From Lewinellaceae bacterium (GTDB lineage: Bacteria; Bacteroidota; Bacteroidia; Chitinophagales; Saprospiraceae): a DNA stretch of 38,754 bases. Each line of letters starts with the position of its first letter. Positions within the stretch are counted from its first letter, which is position 1. The position numbers were made by a program, and so were the translations under genes. The notes under the pieces are model-generated. The model was not told the DNA's origin. It saw only the letters and a program-made list of their open reading frames with translations, and did no database searches. Positions 1-8,410 of this stretch are shown piece after piece. The stretch is taken from NCBI GenBank assembly GCA_029976695.1, contig JARQTN010000250.1, positions 1 through 38,754 of the forward strand, in the 5' to 3' direction.

Positions 1-3
1 TAG

Positions 4-75
4 TAGCCCCGCCAGGAATCGAACCTGGATCTAGAGTTTAGGAAACTCCTATTCTATCCGTTGAACTACAGGGCC
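4..75 (-). tRNA. tRNA-Arg (anticodon CCT)
   Basis: Read on the minus strand this folds into a complete cloverleaf of 72 nt. The acceptor arm is GGCCCTG pairing with CGGGGCT, with a G-U at the first pair and another at the sixth. The anticodon stem is GGAGT/ACTCT around the loop TTCCTAA, giving anticodon CCT, which reads the arginine codon AGG. The T arm is CCAGG/CCTGG with loop TTCGATT. The discriminator base is A. The next three genomic bases are CTA, so the 3' CCA is not encoded and must be added by a nucleotidyltransferase. Confidence 0.95.
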
Positions 76-183
76 TGATTTCAAATTTCAGGGTGCAAAC
101 CTCCTTAATTTCCAAATAAAATCCAAGTACCAGGGGATCAAATTTCAAAGCTTTCGGGGTGACAGCGTGCGCGCCGTGTACGT

Positions 184-2466
184 TTATGCAATCACTTTCT
201 CGCCCGAGTCATGCACAAACAATACATTGCCGACCTGGTCATACCCGAGGAAGGTCTCATTTCCGCTGTGTTTCAATACCGCAAGCTTGAAACCGATGAT
301 GGTGAGGTCCGCATCTTTTGACTCCTCGTTGATCACATCCTTCTTTGTGCGGCCTTCCGGTTGTGCGATCAGGCGGATGTTGTTCCGCGAGATGGGCATC
401 CGGCCTTCGTCGATCAGGGCATACAGCCTTTCCTTCTCCTCCTTTATCTGGGCCTCTGGGATAATCGCGAAGATCTTGATCTCCGCCCCCTTCCATTCCC
501 GATGACCCAGGATGATATACGCCAGCAGGATCATCAGGTTGGCATTGTGGAAATCGCGTGACGTGATCCAGACGTGGATCTGTTTTTTCAGACCGAAGCC
601 TTTTTCACAGGTGCCCAGCATGATCAGGTCAAATTCCACCGCATCGATCAGAGCGAAGTTATCCACCAGGTGGTTGAGATCCCCTTCTGGTGAATGTTTT
701 GAAAACTCGAAGAGCAGCAGATTATTCTCGGTCCCTGCGATTCCGGGCAGCTGGATCGCCTGCGCGATACTTGATGTATAGGACGGGCTGATGAGGGTAT
801 CCACGAAAATACGGCTCTGGTTCACGTCCGCCAGGTTGATCAGCCGCTGATGGATCTGCTTTGCCTCGTCATTGGTCTTCGTAGACAAATATCCAGGGAT
901 GACATGGATATATGTACCAAACCCGTATTTCTGGCTGATATAACTGAGCAGCTCAAAAGCCCCCAATCGCTCGAAAGTGTGTGATGAAAAGGCGATGACA
1001 GAAGGACGCCACTGGCTGCTCTTTTCCTTGTTGGCTTTTTGAAGGAATACCTGTGTCCGCCGGTTGAACTGGAAGATGGCTCCCTGGAAGATGATCGAAA
1101 GGCTCCGCTTGTCCGGATTGCTGGAAGCGATGACCTGGTACAGGATGGAGATGAGGACAAGGGCAAGCAACGCATACCCGGGCTGCATCAGGAACATCAG
1201 GGCAAAACAGGCAATCGCCCCAAAGAGGGATAAATACCAACGGGACTTGAACTTCGGCCTGTAGGATGGATTTGCAGCAAAATGATTCAGGAAAGAGATC
1301 AGGCATAATGACCCGTAGGTCACCATGAAGAACATCGAGATCACTTTAGCCACACTGTCAAGTGCACCTGCAAGGATGAAGACAGCCGCAATTAAAATCG
1401 TGATGACCGAAGCATTGTACGGTTCATCATTCGGTTGCTTTCCCCTTGAGAGCCAGTAGTTCATTCCGCCGAGGGGAAGCACCTGGTCACGCGCTATCGC
1501 CTGCAGGGTTCTTGGTGCAACCATGATCGATCCCAGTGCAGATGAAATCGTGGCTGCAGCAAGCCCGACCGGGATGATCCAGTTCCCCTGCCACGCGATA
1601 TCCGCCATGACAAGGTCTGTTGTATCCACCAGGTTTTCCGGGCTCGCTGACGTAGTCAGTTTATAAGCAATGAATACGTAGACGACCATTCCAATCAGGG
1701 TGGCTGAGAGCGTGCCAAGCGGGATGGCTTTTGCAGGGTTACGCAGGTCACCTGAAAGGCCGACACCAGCGGTCATGCCGGTGAATGCCGGAAAAATGAT
1801 GGCAAAGACAGTAAAAAAGCCCAGGGGAATGAGGCTGGAAGCGGTATTGCCCATGTTTCCGATATGGAGCATTGGGTCAAATGAATGTGTCTCACCGTAT
1901 TCCGTGGTACCCAAAAAAAATGCGATCAGGGATAATGTCAGTGTGGCGACAACAACGTAGAGCGCCTTTACACCAAGGGAAGCTCCCTTTGTGAGCATGA
2001 TATATGTCAGGATCAGGAGTGCCGGCACTCCAATTGTCTGCTTCTTGCTCAGGATCATTTCCAGTGTCGGATGGATTTGATAATGCTCACTGAGATATGA
2101 AAACAGGGATGTAAACGCCTCGGAAAAAGCCATGATGTAAAATGCGACACTGATCGCCTGGGAAAAGTAAAGTGCAATGCCGATGGTGGACCCGATCACC
2201 AGCCCGAAGGATCTTGAAATAATGAAATACTCCCCTCCTCCTTCAACTTTCTGGTTTGTGGCTATCTCGGCGATCGCCATAGCGGTTGGGATCGTCACGG
2301 CATGCCCGATCAGGATGATCGCAATCGTCCCGAGAAACCCGACATTCCCCACTGCAAAACCAAAACGCAGGAACATGATCGCACCCAGGATCGTCGAAAT
2401 CGCAGTAAAGAAAACCGGCGCTGTCCCAAACTTTTTTACCGCAGACTCCATGTGATCGTGATTCAT
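184..2466 (-). CDS. SLC12-like cation-chloride cotransporter / amino acid permease (APC superfamily)
   Basis: This is an inner-membrane secondary transporter. The first 450 residues or so form about 12 hydrophobic helices and begin with a KKFGTAPVFFTA...GAIMFLRFG stretch typical of prokaryotic relatives of the eukaryotic NKCC/KCC cotransporters. The remaining 300 residues are a soluble cytoplasmic domain containing RTQVFLQKANKE and WRPSVIAF, as in the SLC12 C-terminal domain, so the protein is more than a plain amino acid permease. The substrate is probably chloride with Na+ or K+, but an amino acid is not excluded. The start at the first Met gives an 8-nt gap to the upstream lectin gene; Met6 is an alternative. 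The two genes are probably co-transcribed. Confidence 0.85.
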   Translation of the reverse strand: MNHDHMESAVKKFGTAPVFFTAISTILGAIMFLRFGFAVGNVGFLGTIAIILIGHAVTIPTAMAIAEIATNQKVEGGGEYFIISRSFGLVIGSTIGIALYFSQAISVAFYIMAFSEAFTSLFSYLSEHYQIHPTLEMILSKKQTIGVPALLILTYIMLTKGASLGVKALYVVVATLTLSLIAFFLGTTEYGETHSFDPMLHIGNMGNTASSLIPLGFFTVFAIIFPAFTGMTAGVGLSGDLRNPAKAIPLGTLSATLIGMVVYVFIAYKLTTSASPENLVDTTDLVMADIAWQGNWIIPVGLAAATISSALGSIMVAPRTLQAIARDQVLPLGGMNYWLSRGKQPNDEPYNASVITILIAAVFILAGALDSVAKVISMFFMVTYGSLCLISFLNHFAANPSYRPKFKSRWYLSLFGAIACFALMFLMQPGYALLALVLISILYQVIASSNPDKRSLSIIFQGAIFQFNRRTQVFLQKANKEKSSQWRPSVIAFSSHTFERLGAFELLSYISQKYGFGTYIHVIPGYLSTKTNDEAKQIHQRLINLADVNQSRIFVDTLISPSYTSSIAQAIQLPGIAGTENNLLLFEFSKHSPEGDLNHLVDNFALIDAVEFDLIMLGTCEKGFGLKKQIHVWITSRDFHNANLMILLAYIILGHREWKGAEIKIFAIIPEAQIKEEKERLYALIDEGRMPISRNNIRLIAQPEGRTKKDVINEESKDADLTIIGFKLAVLKHSGNETFLGYDQVGNVLFVHDSGEKVIA

Positions 2467-2474
2467 TTGATATG

Positions 2475-3560
2475 CTACTCCCCTGCTGCCCCTCCGTACT
2501 GGATGACGATCGACTCTGTCTGCTTGAGGTCACCTTCCAGCTGAACCCGCTGGGTTGTATGCCCGTCGAAGATATTGATTGCAACCGTGTTTGGCGGGAT
2601 CTGGCCCGTATTATTTGCATACAAGACCAGTTTTTGCTGAAACCCGGTAAGTGTCGCCGTGATCTCCTTTTTCTCCGCCTGGAGTTCGTATTCGGAAAGC
2701 AGCCATTCTTCACCCCATTTCAGCGAAACCACATCCCCGTCTATCGTATTGTGGTCCCAGACCTGGATGCGTACTTTCCTGTTCTTCACAATGATCTGTG
2801 CCTTTTCGCTGATGACAATAGAATCCGGCACATCTTCTGGCGGGGGCGGATATTGTTTTACGTTCCATTGGAGCAAATCATGGTTTGCATAGGCCTCTGA
2901 AGTTGCTGATGTAAATCCAAGCCATGCGTAGCCGTTTTGCGACCTGATCTTCTCTGCAATGTCGATTTTTACCGAAAGGACAGGAAAAAGGTAACTGTCT
3001 AGGAATACACGCAGGAAACCATCCTGGTAGGCAATCCTTGTAAAATGTGGTTTCCCGTCCGTAATTTCAGGGATTTCGTGCACAGTGGCATACCTCCTGT
3101 AGCCCCCGCGGGAGTCATCCAGAAATGAAAGATTGATGTGGTTGCGGCTGCCTTCCTGGTCATTCTTCAGGTCAAACTCGATAGCCAGCACATACGGGAT
3201 TTTCTTATAGCCGATATTGTCCCCTTCACCCCCAAGGACATCTTCACCCTGGCTTTGCATGACAAAAGCAAAACCATCCCCGCCTCCAAAGGCAGGATCC
3301 GTATCTGTGATCAGGAATGTAAATTCTGTCTCAAAGCCATGATCGAGATAAATCTTCTGTCGCGTAAACCAGCAGGCCCCGATCCGGTGGTTCTCAGCAG
3401 GTGTGAGCCGAAGCCGGTCAGCGAGCAAAACCGTATTGCCGACGGTGTTCAGGTCATCCTCATGCGCCTTGAAATCGTTGATCTCAAAAAGATAACCCTG
3501 GGCCCCGATCACAACTGGAAAGGCAAGCGTAAAAAAGAGATATCCGATCATCCACCTCAT
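2475..3560 (-). CDS. Secreted L-type (legume-like) lectin domain protein
   Basis: This is an exported carbohydrate-binding protein. From the Met at 3560 it starts with a short hydrophobic signal peptide ending near VVIGAQG. I prefer this Met because it sits directly before the signal peptide; an in-frame extension to 3629 would bury the signal. Residues 25-230 look like an L-type lectin beta-sandwich: NTVLLADRLRLTP, an EFTF strand, GGGDGFAFVMQ and a later GYAWLGFTSATSEAYANHDLLQW stretch. The last 120 residues (from about EDVPDSIVIS) form a separate beta-rich C-terminal domain of unknown role. A TAnnTTTG match at 3565-3572 (minus strand) lies directly against the start codon and may mean a leaderless message. 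The 3' end is 8 nt from the cotransporter gene. Confidence 0.75.
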   Translation of the reverse strand: MRWMIGYLFFTLAFPVVIGAQGYLFEINDFKAHEDDLNTVGNTVLLADRLRLTPAENHRIGACWFTRQKIYLDHGFETEFTFLITDTDPAFGGGDGFAFVMQSQGEDVLGGEGDNIGYKKIPYVLAIEFDLKNDQEGSRNHINLSFLDDSRGGYRRYATVHEIPEITDGKPHFTRIAYQDGFLRVFLDSYLFPVLSVKIDIAEKIRSQNGYAWLGFTSATSEAYANHDLLQWNVKQYPPPPEDVPDSIVISEKAQIIVKNRKVRIQVWDHNTIDGDVVSLKWGEEWLLSEYELQAEKKEITATLTGFQQKLVLYANNTGQIPPNTVAINIFDGHTTQRVQLEGDLKQTESIVIQYGGAAGE

Positions 3561-3641
3561 GAGACAAATGTAATACAAATTAGAATCATTTATGATATGA
3601 CAGAACAGCCAAACAATATCCGGCCTCACTGGTTTTTAGCT

Positions 3642-3668
3642 AGTATCCGGACGAAATATTCGGATACT
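3642..3668. promoter_or_regulatory. Perfect inverted repeat in the lectin / metalloprotease divergent region
   Basis: AGTATCCG at 3642-3649 and CGGATACT at 3661-3668 are perfect 8-bp arms separated by 11 nt. The repeat lies between the divergent lectin (start 3560) and metalloprotease (start 3720) genes. The right arm runs into ATACTTTG, one base short of a Bacteroidota TAnnTTTG -7 element pointing to the metalloprotease. A regulator-binding site is a reasonable reading, but nothing here identifies the regulator. Confidence 0.4.
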
Positions 3669-3719
3669 TTGAGTCAGAATATTAGCTTCGCGAATCCATA
3701 ATTCAAATCGTTCCATCAT

Positions 3720-6179
3720 ATGAAAAAGATCTACCTGCTGCTGATCCTTGCGATGTGCATGGGTTTCTCCGGAAATGCTTTTGCCCAGAGCAAAAAGAAA
3801 AAGAAAAATGAAGCTGCCGAAGCGTTGGCTGAAACCCCGAAGGAGGAGAAAAAGAAGAAAGAAAAAGAACCAAAAATCAAAAAATTCGAGGATATCGTAA
3901 ATGAAGGTGCCAGGACAGATGAAGGCCTCTTTACTGTCCACAAGGTCGATGACAAATTTTATTTTGAGATCCCTGATTCGATCCTCGATCGGGAGATCCT
4001 TATCGTCAGCAGAATCTCGGGACACGTCAAAGGACTCAACTTCGGCGGTGCAGGCATGAAGTCACGCCCACAGCAAGTCATCCGCTGGCAACGACATGAC
4101 GATAACCTGCTGCTCAGATCCGTCTCGTACAACAGCGTCGCCTCAGAAGATGATCCCGTATACAGGTCATTGCGCAACAATAATTTTGAACCTATCATCG
4201 AAAAATTCGAGATCAAGGCGTACAATAAGGATACTACTGGCGTCCTTATCGAAGTCAATTCGCTCTTTACAGAAGATGTGGAAATGATCGGTGCCTTGCG
4301 GCAAAGTGAACGCAAACGCTTTCAGATCAACGGCATGGACAAATCCAGGAACCTCATATCATGGATGAAAAGTTTTCCGGAGAATGTGGAAGTCCGCCAT
4401 GTACTCACCTACAAGGGGAAGGCACTCCCCGATAACCAGGCAACCGGGACACTCTCCATCGAAATGAACCAGTCTTTCATCCTGTTACCGGAAATCCCCT
4501 GGCATAAGAGACTTTATGATGCCCGTGTGGGTTATTTTTCCATCAGCCAAACGGATTATTCAGCTGATGAGCAAAAGGCTGCAAGCAGACGCTACATCAC
4601 GCGGTGGAAACTGGAACCGAAGGACTGGGATGCCTATGCACGGGGTGAACTCGTCGAACCTGTAAAGCCAATCGTCTACTATATCGACCCGGCCACCCCT
4701 GTAAAATGGCGGAAGTACATCATGCAGGGGGTCAATGACTGGCAGACGGCTTTTGAGGCAGCGGGCTTCAAAAATGCGATTATGGCAAAAGAAGCACCCA
4801 CCCCTGAAGAAGATCCCGACTGGAGCCCGGAAGATGTCCGTTACTCCGTTATCCGGTATATCACCACAGACATTCAGAACGCCCAGGGACCGCATGTGCA
4901 CGATCCGCGCACCGGTGAGATCCTGGAGTCTGATATCCTCTGGTACCATAATATCCTGAACCTGCTCAGGAACTGGTATTTTATCCAGACAGCTGCTGCA
5001 AACCCTGATGCAAGAGGTGTGAAGATCAAGGATGAAATCATGGGCCAACTCGTACGCTTTGTCGCAGCACATGAGGTCGGCCACACACTTGGATTGCCAC
5101 ACAACATGGGTTCCAGCAGCAATTATCCAGTGGATTCCCTCCGTTCACCATCATTCACCTCTACACATGGCACGGCGCCCTCGATCATGGATTATGCACG
5201 GTTCAACTATGTCGCCCAACCAGGAGACGGCGTGACCAGCTTTTATCCCGAGATCGGGAAATATGATGTCTGGTCGATCATGTACGGCTATAAACTCATT
5301 CCCGGCGTGACGGACCCGGAAGACGAACACAAGATCCTGCATGAATGGATCCTTGAACGTGCAGACGACCCGGAATACCGTTTTGGCCGACAGCGCGGCA
5401 ATCCATTGGATCCTTCCGCACAGACTGAAGACCTTGGGGATGACGGCATCTATGCAAGTGAATTAGGTATTGCCAACCTCAAACGGATCGTACCCGAACT
5501 GATCAGATGGACCGGGGAAGAAGGTGCGGATTTTGATGATCTAGAAGAGCTTTACGGCCAGGTTCTTGGTCAGTTGAGGCGCTATGCTGGCCATGTTGCA
5601 ACCATCGTAGGCGGGGTATATGAAACCTTCAGGACGTTCGACCAGGAGAAAGCTGTGTACACGCCCGTGCAGCGGGAATACCAGCAGGATGCAGTCCGGT
5701 TTCTCAATGCCCAGATTTTCAATACACCGGGTTGGTTGATCCGAAAAGACATTATTTCACGGATTGAATACGCAGGCACGATGGACAGGATCAGGGGACT
5801 GCAGGTGTCTACGCTCAACAGGCTTTTTGATGAAGACAGGCTGAACCGCCTGATGGAAGAAGAAGCGCTGTCCGGTGATCTGGCGTATACCCTTGGGAGC
5901 CTTTTTAACGATGTAGAGAATGGGATTTTCAGCGAATTGAAATCCGGCAATGAGATCGACCCCTTCAGGAGGAATCTGCAACGTGCATATGTGAGCAAAA
6001 TGAAGGAATTGATGGAACTCAAGGATGCCAAATACGACCAGAGCGATATCAAAGCATATGCTCGTGCTTCCCTTCTCTCTGTTAAGGAAAAGATTGGCAG
6101 CCGTGAAAATATCCATCTCACAGATCTGAAAGAACGGATCAATATGATTCTCGAACCAGTTCCGAGCAGTGCAAAATAA
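3720..6179 (+). CDS. Secreted zinc-dependent metalloprotease (DUF5117/DUF5118/DUF4953 type)
   Basis: The 819-residue protein begins with a Sec signal peptide (MKKIYLLLILAMCMG...NAFAQ), then a very Lys/Glu-rich stretch (residues 24-56) before the folded part. The zinc site is the extended metzincin-like motif HEVGHTLGLPHN, with His451, Glu452, His455 and His461. Layout and length match a family common in Bacteroidota, with DUF5118 and DUF5117 regions before the catalytic domain and a helical DUF4953-like C-terminal part. It probably hydrolyses peptides outside the inner membrane; the substrate is unknown. There is no T9SS sorting domain, so a periplasmic or outer-membrane location is likely. 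It is a single gene, closed by the terminator at 6210-6249. Confidence 0.88.
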   Translation: MKKIYLLLILAMCMGFSGNAFAQSKKKKKNEAAEALAETPKEEKKKKEKEPKIKKFEDIVNEGARTDEGLFTVHKVDDKFYFEIPDSILDREILIVSRISGHVKGLNFGGAGMKSRPQQVIRWQRHDDNLLLRSVSYNSVASEDDPVYRSLRNNNFEPIIEKFEIKAYNKDTTGVLIEVNSLFTEDVEMIGALRQSERKRFQINGMDKSRNLISWMKSFPENVEVRHVLTYKGKALPDNQATGTLSIEMNQSFILLPEIPWHKRLYDARVGYFSISQTDYSADEQKAASRRYITRWKLEPKDWDAYARGELVEPVKPIVYYIDPATPVKWRKYIMQGVNDWQTAFEAAGFKNAIMAKEAPTPEEDPDWSPEDVRYSVIRYITTDIQNAQGPHVHDPRTGEILESDILWYHNILNLLRNWYFIQTAAANPDARGVKIKDEIMGQLVRFVAAHEVGHTLGLPHNMGSSSNYPVDSLRSPSFTSTHGTAPSIMDYARFNYVAQPGDGVTSFYPEIGKYDVWSIMYGYKLIPGVTDPEDEHKILHEWILERADDPEYRFGRQRGNPLDPSAQTEDLGDDGIYASELGIANLKRIVPELIRWTGEEGADFDDLEELYGQVLGQLRRYAGHVATIVGGVYETFRTFDQEKAVYTPVQREYQQDAVRFLNAQIFNTPGWLIRKDIISRIEYAGTMDRIRGLQVSTLNRLFDEDRLNRLMEEEALSGDLAYTLGSLFNDVENGIFSELKSGNEIDPFRRNLQRAYVSKMKELMELKDAKYDQSDIKAYARASLLSVKEKIGSRENIHLTDLKERINMILEPVPSSAK

Positions 6180-6209
6180 ATGAGACCAAGGCTTCTAATG
6201 CCTTTGGAT

Positions 6210-6249
6210 AAAGAAAGGTGAATACCGGGTCTGGCATTCACCTTTCTTT
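6210..6249 (+). terminator. Rho-independent terminator of the metalloprotease gene
   Basis: A perfect 14-bp stem (AAAGAAAGGTGAAT with ATTCACCTTTCTTT) closes a 12-nt loop 30 nt after the stop codon. The 3' arm ends in a T-rich stretch. Confidence 0.85.
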
Positions 6250-6527
6250 TATTACGGTTTGCTTCAGATGAAGCACAAGGTGTCTAAAAAGGGATCTGAA
6301 TGATTCCGTTTGTAGCAACGAACTCCAATCGCGAGAGGCATGAAATGAACAGGATGAAAACCGACCAGCAAGGAGAACAGATCGATCGTGCCAGTATCCA
6401 ATTCTTCAAATATTGGCACATGCCGCCTTGATCAAATGAACATGTACACAAGGATCAGGCAGATGACTGCGAGACTGTACAATAACCTATTGTCTGCAGA
6501 ATTGGTTACTCTGTAAAATAAAAATAC
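6250..6527. other. Non-coding stretch with one hairpin
   Basis: I find no convincing gene between the metalloprotease terminator and the next gene. The only structure is an imperfect hairpin at 6388-6419: GTGCCAGTAT pairs with ATATTGGCAC (9 of 10 pairs) around a 12-nt loop. It has no T tract, so it does not look like a terminator. A 28-codon ORF at 6345-6431 is too short to support. Confidence 0.5.
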
Positions 6528-6902
6528 CTAAAAGGAGATGGATTTGTGCATTCTCTGCACATACGTCGTGACCTCGAGAAGGTATTTACCACTGGTAAAC
6601 TGTGAGTAGTTGATCTCAAGGATTGCATCAACAGGAAGTGCAGTCACGTCTTTCTGGAAAACAAGATTCCCTTCCGGACTTGCGAGGGAAATTTCCTTGA
6701 CATTGTACTTGATCCGCTCAAGATCAATAAACAGAGTCTGCTCTTCGGCATCGACAAACAATGCATCAGCCGGAATTTCAAACTGGCTCATCGCCACAAT
6801 GGAGGATGAAAGCAACTGGTTATTGACCTGTGGCATGTTGTGCTGGCTGAAAGCAGCAATGGAAAAACAAACGAAAAACAAGAAAAATATTGACCTAAGC
6901 AT
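6528..6902 (-). CDS. Small secreted protein resembling a stand-alone T9SS sorting domain
   Basis: This 124-residue protein has a clear signal peptide (MLRSIFFLFFVCFSIAAFSQ). The second half (residues about 65-124) alternates hydrophobic and polar residues like the beta-sandwich of Bacteroidota C-terminal sorting domains: a VKEISLASPEGNLVF strand, then SGKYLLEVTT and a final short strand. Unlike normal T9SS cargo there is almost nothing before this domain except 40 residues, so the protein may be a secreted beta-sandwich of the DUF3244 kind rather than exported cargo. No function can be assigned. It stands alone, downstream of a good TAnnTTTG element. Confidence 0.65.
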   Translation of the reverse strand: MLRSIFFLFFVCFSIAAFSQHNMPQVNNQLLSSSIVAMSQFEIPADALFVDAEEQTLFIDLERIKYNVKEISLASPEGNLVFQKDVTALPVDAILEINYSQFTSGKYLLEVTTYVQRMHKSISF

Positions 6903-6932
6903 TATAACAAATAGTTATTTCGAGAACGCTCC

Positions 6933-6940
6933 CAAAGTTA
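6933..6940 (-). promoter_or_regulatory. Bacteroidota -7 element for the small secreted protein
   Basis: On the minus strand the sequence is TAACTTTG, an exact match to the TAnnTTTG -7 consensus. It lies 30 nt upstream of the start codon at 6902, which implies a short leader. No good TTTG -33 element is present at the expected spacing. Confidence 0.4.
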
Positions 6941-7050
6941 ACACATATTTCCAAAATAAAAAGCAAGGCAAAATCTTTAACATTACCCAACTATTACAAC
7001 AATAAAAACAGGTTAAAATTGTTTTGATCCAGGATATTTTTTTTCATCGA

Positions 7051-7731
7051 TCAGGCCTCTTTTGACTTTCTTTCCTTGTTCCGTTTAGGTTTCCCGATGT
7101 ACTTCTTCCGGTACCTCCGAATGATATCCTGCACGCTTTTGTAGGACTTGATCTTCAACCTGCGGAAAGCGATCGGGTCCACCCAGGCCGCATCATCAAT
7201 AGACTCTGCATACTGGAGGTAAAGATCGTCCGGATTGGGCGTATGCATCGCGTACCAGTTCACCTTTTTCATCACTCTTTTCGAGTTTGTCCGGAAACAA
7301 TGGTAGGTAGTGCCAATGCGCCCCTCGACTTCAAGCGAATGAAATCCCACTTCCTCCTCCACTTCCCTGAGTGCTGTCTGCCTGAGGGTCTCCCCCGGGT
7401 CGCGTTTTCCTTTGGGCAGATCCCAGTAACCAAGCCTGTGGATCATCAGGATCTTCCCGTCATCCCTCCTGACCACGCCACCACCGGCTTTGATATAGGT
7501 ATACAGGCTTTTCAAATCCCTGAACAGGCGGTCAACATCCTCATAGTGAATGACAACCCCTTCATGCTTGACGGATTTCTCGAGCAGGTCGATGTAGTTG
7601 AAAAGCATTTTTTTCTGCCCCCTGTATTTCGCATGGATCAGTGTTTTCGAAAGGTATTTCTTGAGTTTTGGGTGGTCTGAGGGCAGCAACCAGAGCGGAG
7701 ATTCATTGATATAGATTTTGTACTTTAGCAT
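7051..7731 (-). CDS. NUDIX hydrolase
   Basis: The Nudix box is complete: Gly108, Glu114, then Arg122-Glu123 and Glu125-Glu126-Glu127 ending in Val-Gly-Phe (GX5EX7REUXEEXGU), preceded by GYWDLPKGKRDPGE. The fold spans residues 82-200. An 80-residue N-terminal extension and a very basic tail (RRYRKKYIGKPKRNKERKSK) flank it. Such enzymes cleave nucleoside diphosphates linked to another group; the substrate cannot be read from the sequence. The basic tail could mean RNA or polyphosphate binding. Only 24 nt separate its start from the divergent pyrE start, so the two promoters must overlap or reach into the coding sequences. Confidence 0.88.
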   Translation of the reverse strand: MLKYKIYINESPLWLLPSDHPKLKKYLSKTLIHAKYRGQKKMLFNYIDLLEKSVKHEGVVIHYEDVDRLFRDLKSLYTYIKAGGGVVRRDDGKILMIHRLGYWDLPKGKRDPGETLRQTALREVEEEVGFHSLEVEGRIGTTYHCFRTNSKRVMKKVNWYAMHTPNPDDLYLQYAESIDDAAWVDPIAFRRLKIKSYKSVQDIIRRYRKKYIGKPKRNKERKSKEA

Positions 7732-7755
7732 ACTTTTGAGTCAAGAATTTTCCTC

Positions 7756-8397
7756 ATGAAAATACAGGAAGAAGCAGCACAAAAATTGCTTCAAATTAAG
7801 GCAATAAAATTGAGTCCTCAAAATCCCTTTACATGGGCATCTGGCATCCTCTCGCCCATTTACTGCGATAACAGAATCGTACTTTCATACCCTGAGATCA
7901 GGGACTGGTTTACCGCACAACTTGTTTCGCTTAGCCGCTCATTTGAACCTTTTGACATGATTGCCGGTGTCGCCACGGCGGGAATTCCCTGGGGTGCACT
8001 TGTGGCTGACAGGCTCAAGGCCCCTTTCATCTATGTCCGTTCAAAAGCGAAAGGACATGGCCGCAAGAACCTGATCGAGGGGCATTACTCCGGTAAACAG
8101 AAAGTCCTCGTCGTTGAGGATTTGGTATCCACTGGAGGAAGCAGCCTGCAGGCAGTAGATGCCTTGCTGGAAGAAAAACTTGAGGTCGTGGGTGTCATTG
8201 CAAATTTTCAATACGGGCTGGATGAGAGCAAAGTGCGTTTTGAGCAGGCCGGCATCCAACTTAACACCCTGAGCAACTACGCTGCCTTGCTCGATGCAGC
8301 AGAGTCTTCCGGGTATATCGACCAGGAAGATTTGCCAGCCCTGAGGTCTTGGCGCGAAAAACCTAAAGCATGGAAACCTTTCTCCCCACACCTTTAA
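7756..8397 (+). CDS. pyrE: Orotate phosphoribosyltransferase
   Basis: This enzyme makes orotidine 5'-phosphate from orotate and PRPP in de novo pyrimidine synthesis, in the cytoplasm. The PRPP-binding motif VLVVEDLVSTGGSS is at residues 117-130. The catalytic loop region YVRSKAKGHGRKNLIEG and the substrate region FTWASGILSPIYCDNR are intact. The length (213 residues) is normal. It is the first gene of a three-gene operon; the next gene begins 13 nt after its stop. Confidence 0.95.
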   Translation: MKIQEEAAQKLLQIKAIKLSPQNPFTWASGILSPIYCDNRIVLSYPEIRDWFTAQLVSLSRSFEPFDMIAGVATAGIPWGALVADRLKAPFIYVRSKAKGHGRKNLIEGHYSGKQKVLVVEDLVSTGGSSLQAVDALLEEKLEVVGVIANFQYGLDESKVRFEQAGIQLNTLSNYAALLDAAESSGYIDQEDLPALRSWREKPKAWKPFSPHL

Positions 8398-8410
8398 GAA
8401 AACCGATCCA

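Noticed and set aside
3138-3701. 187-codon ORF on the plus strand
   Set aside because: It is antisense to the lectin domain and runs across the divergent promoter region without any recognisable motif.
6345-6431. 28-codon ORF in the non-coding stretch
   Set aside because: Too short, no recognisable product, and it covers the 6388-6419 hairpin by chance.
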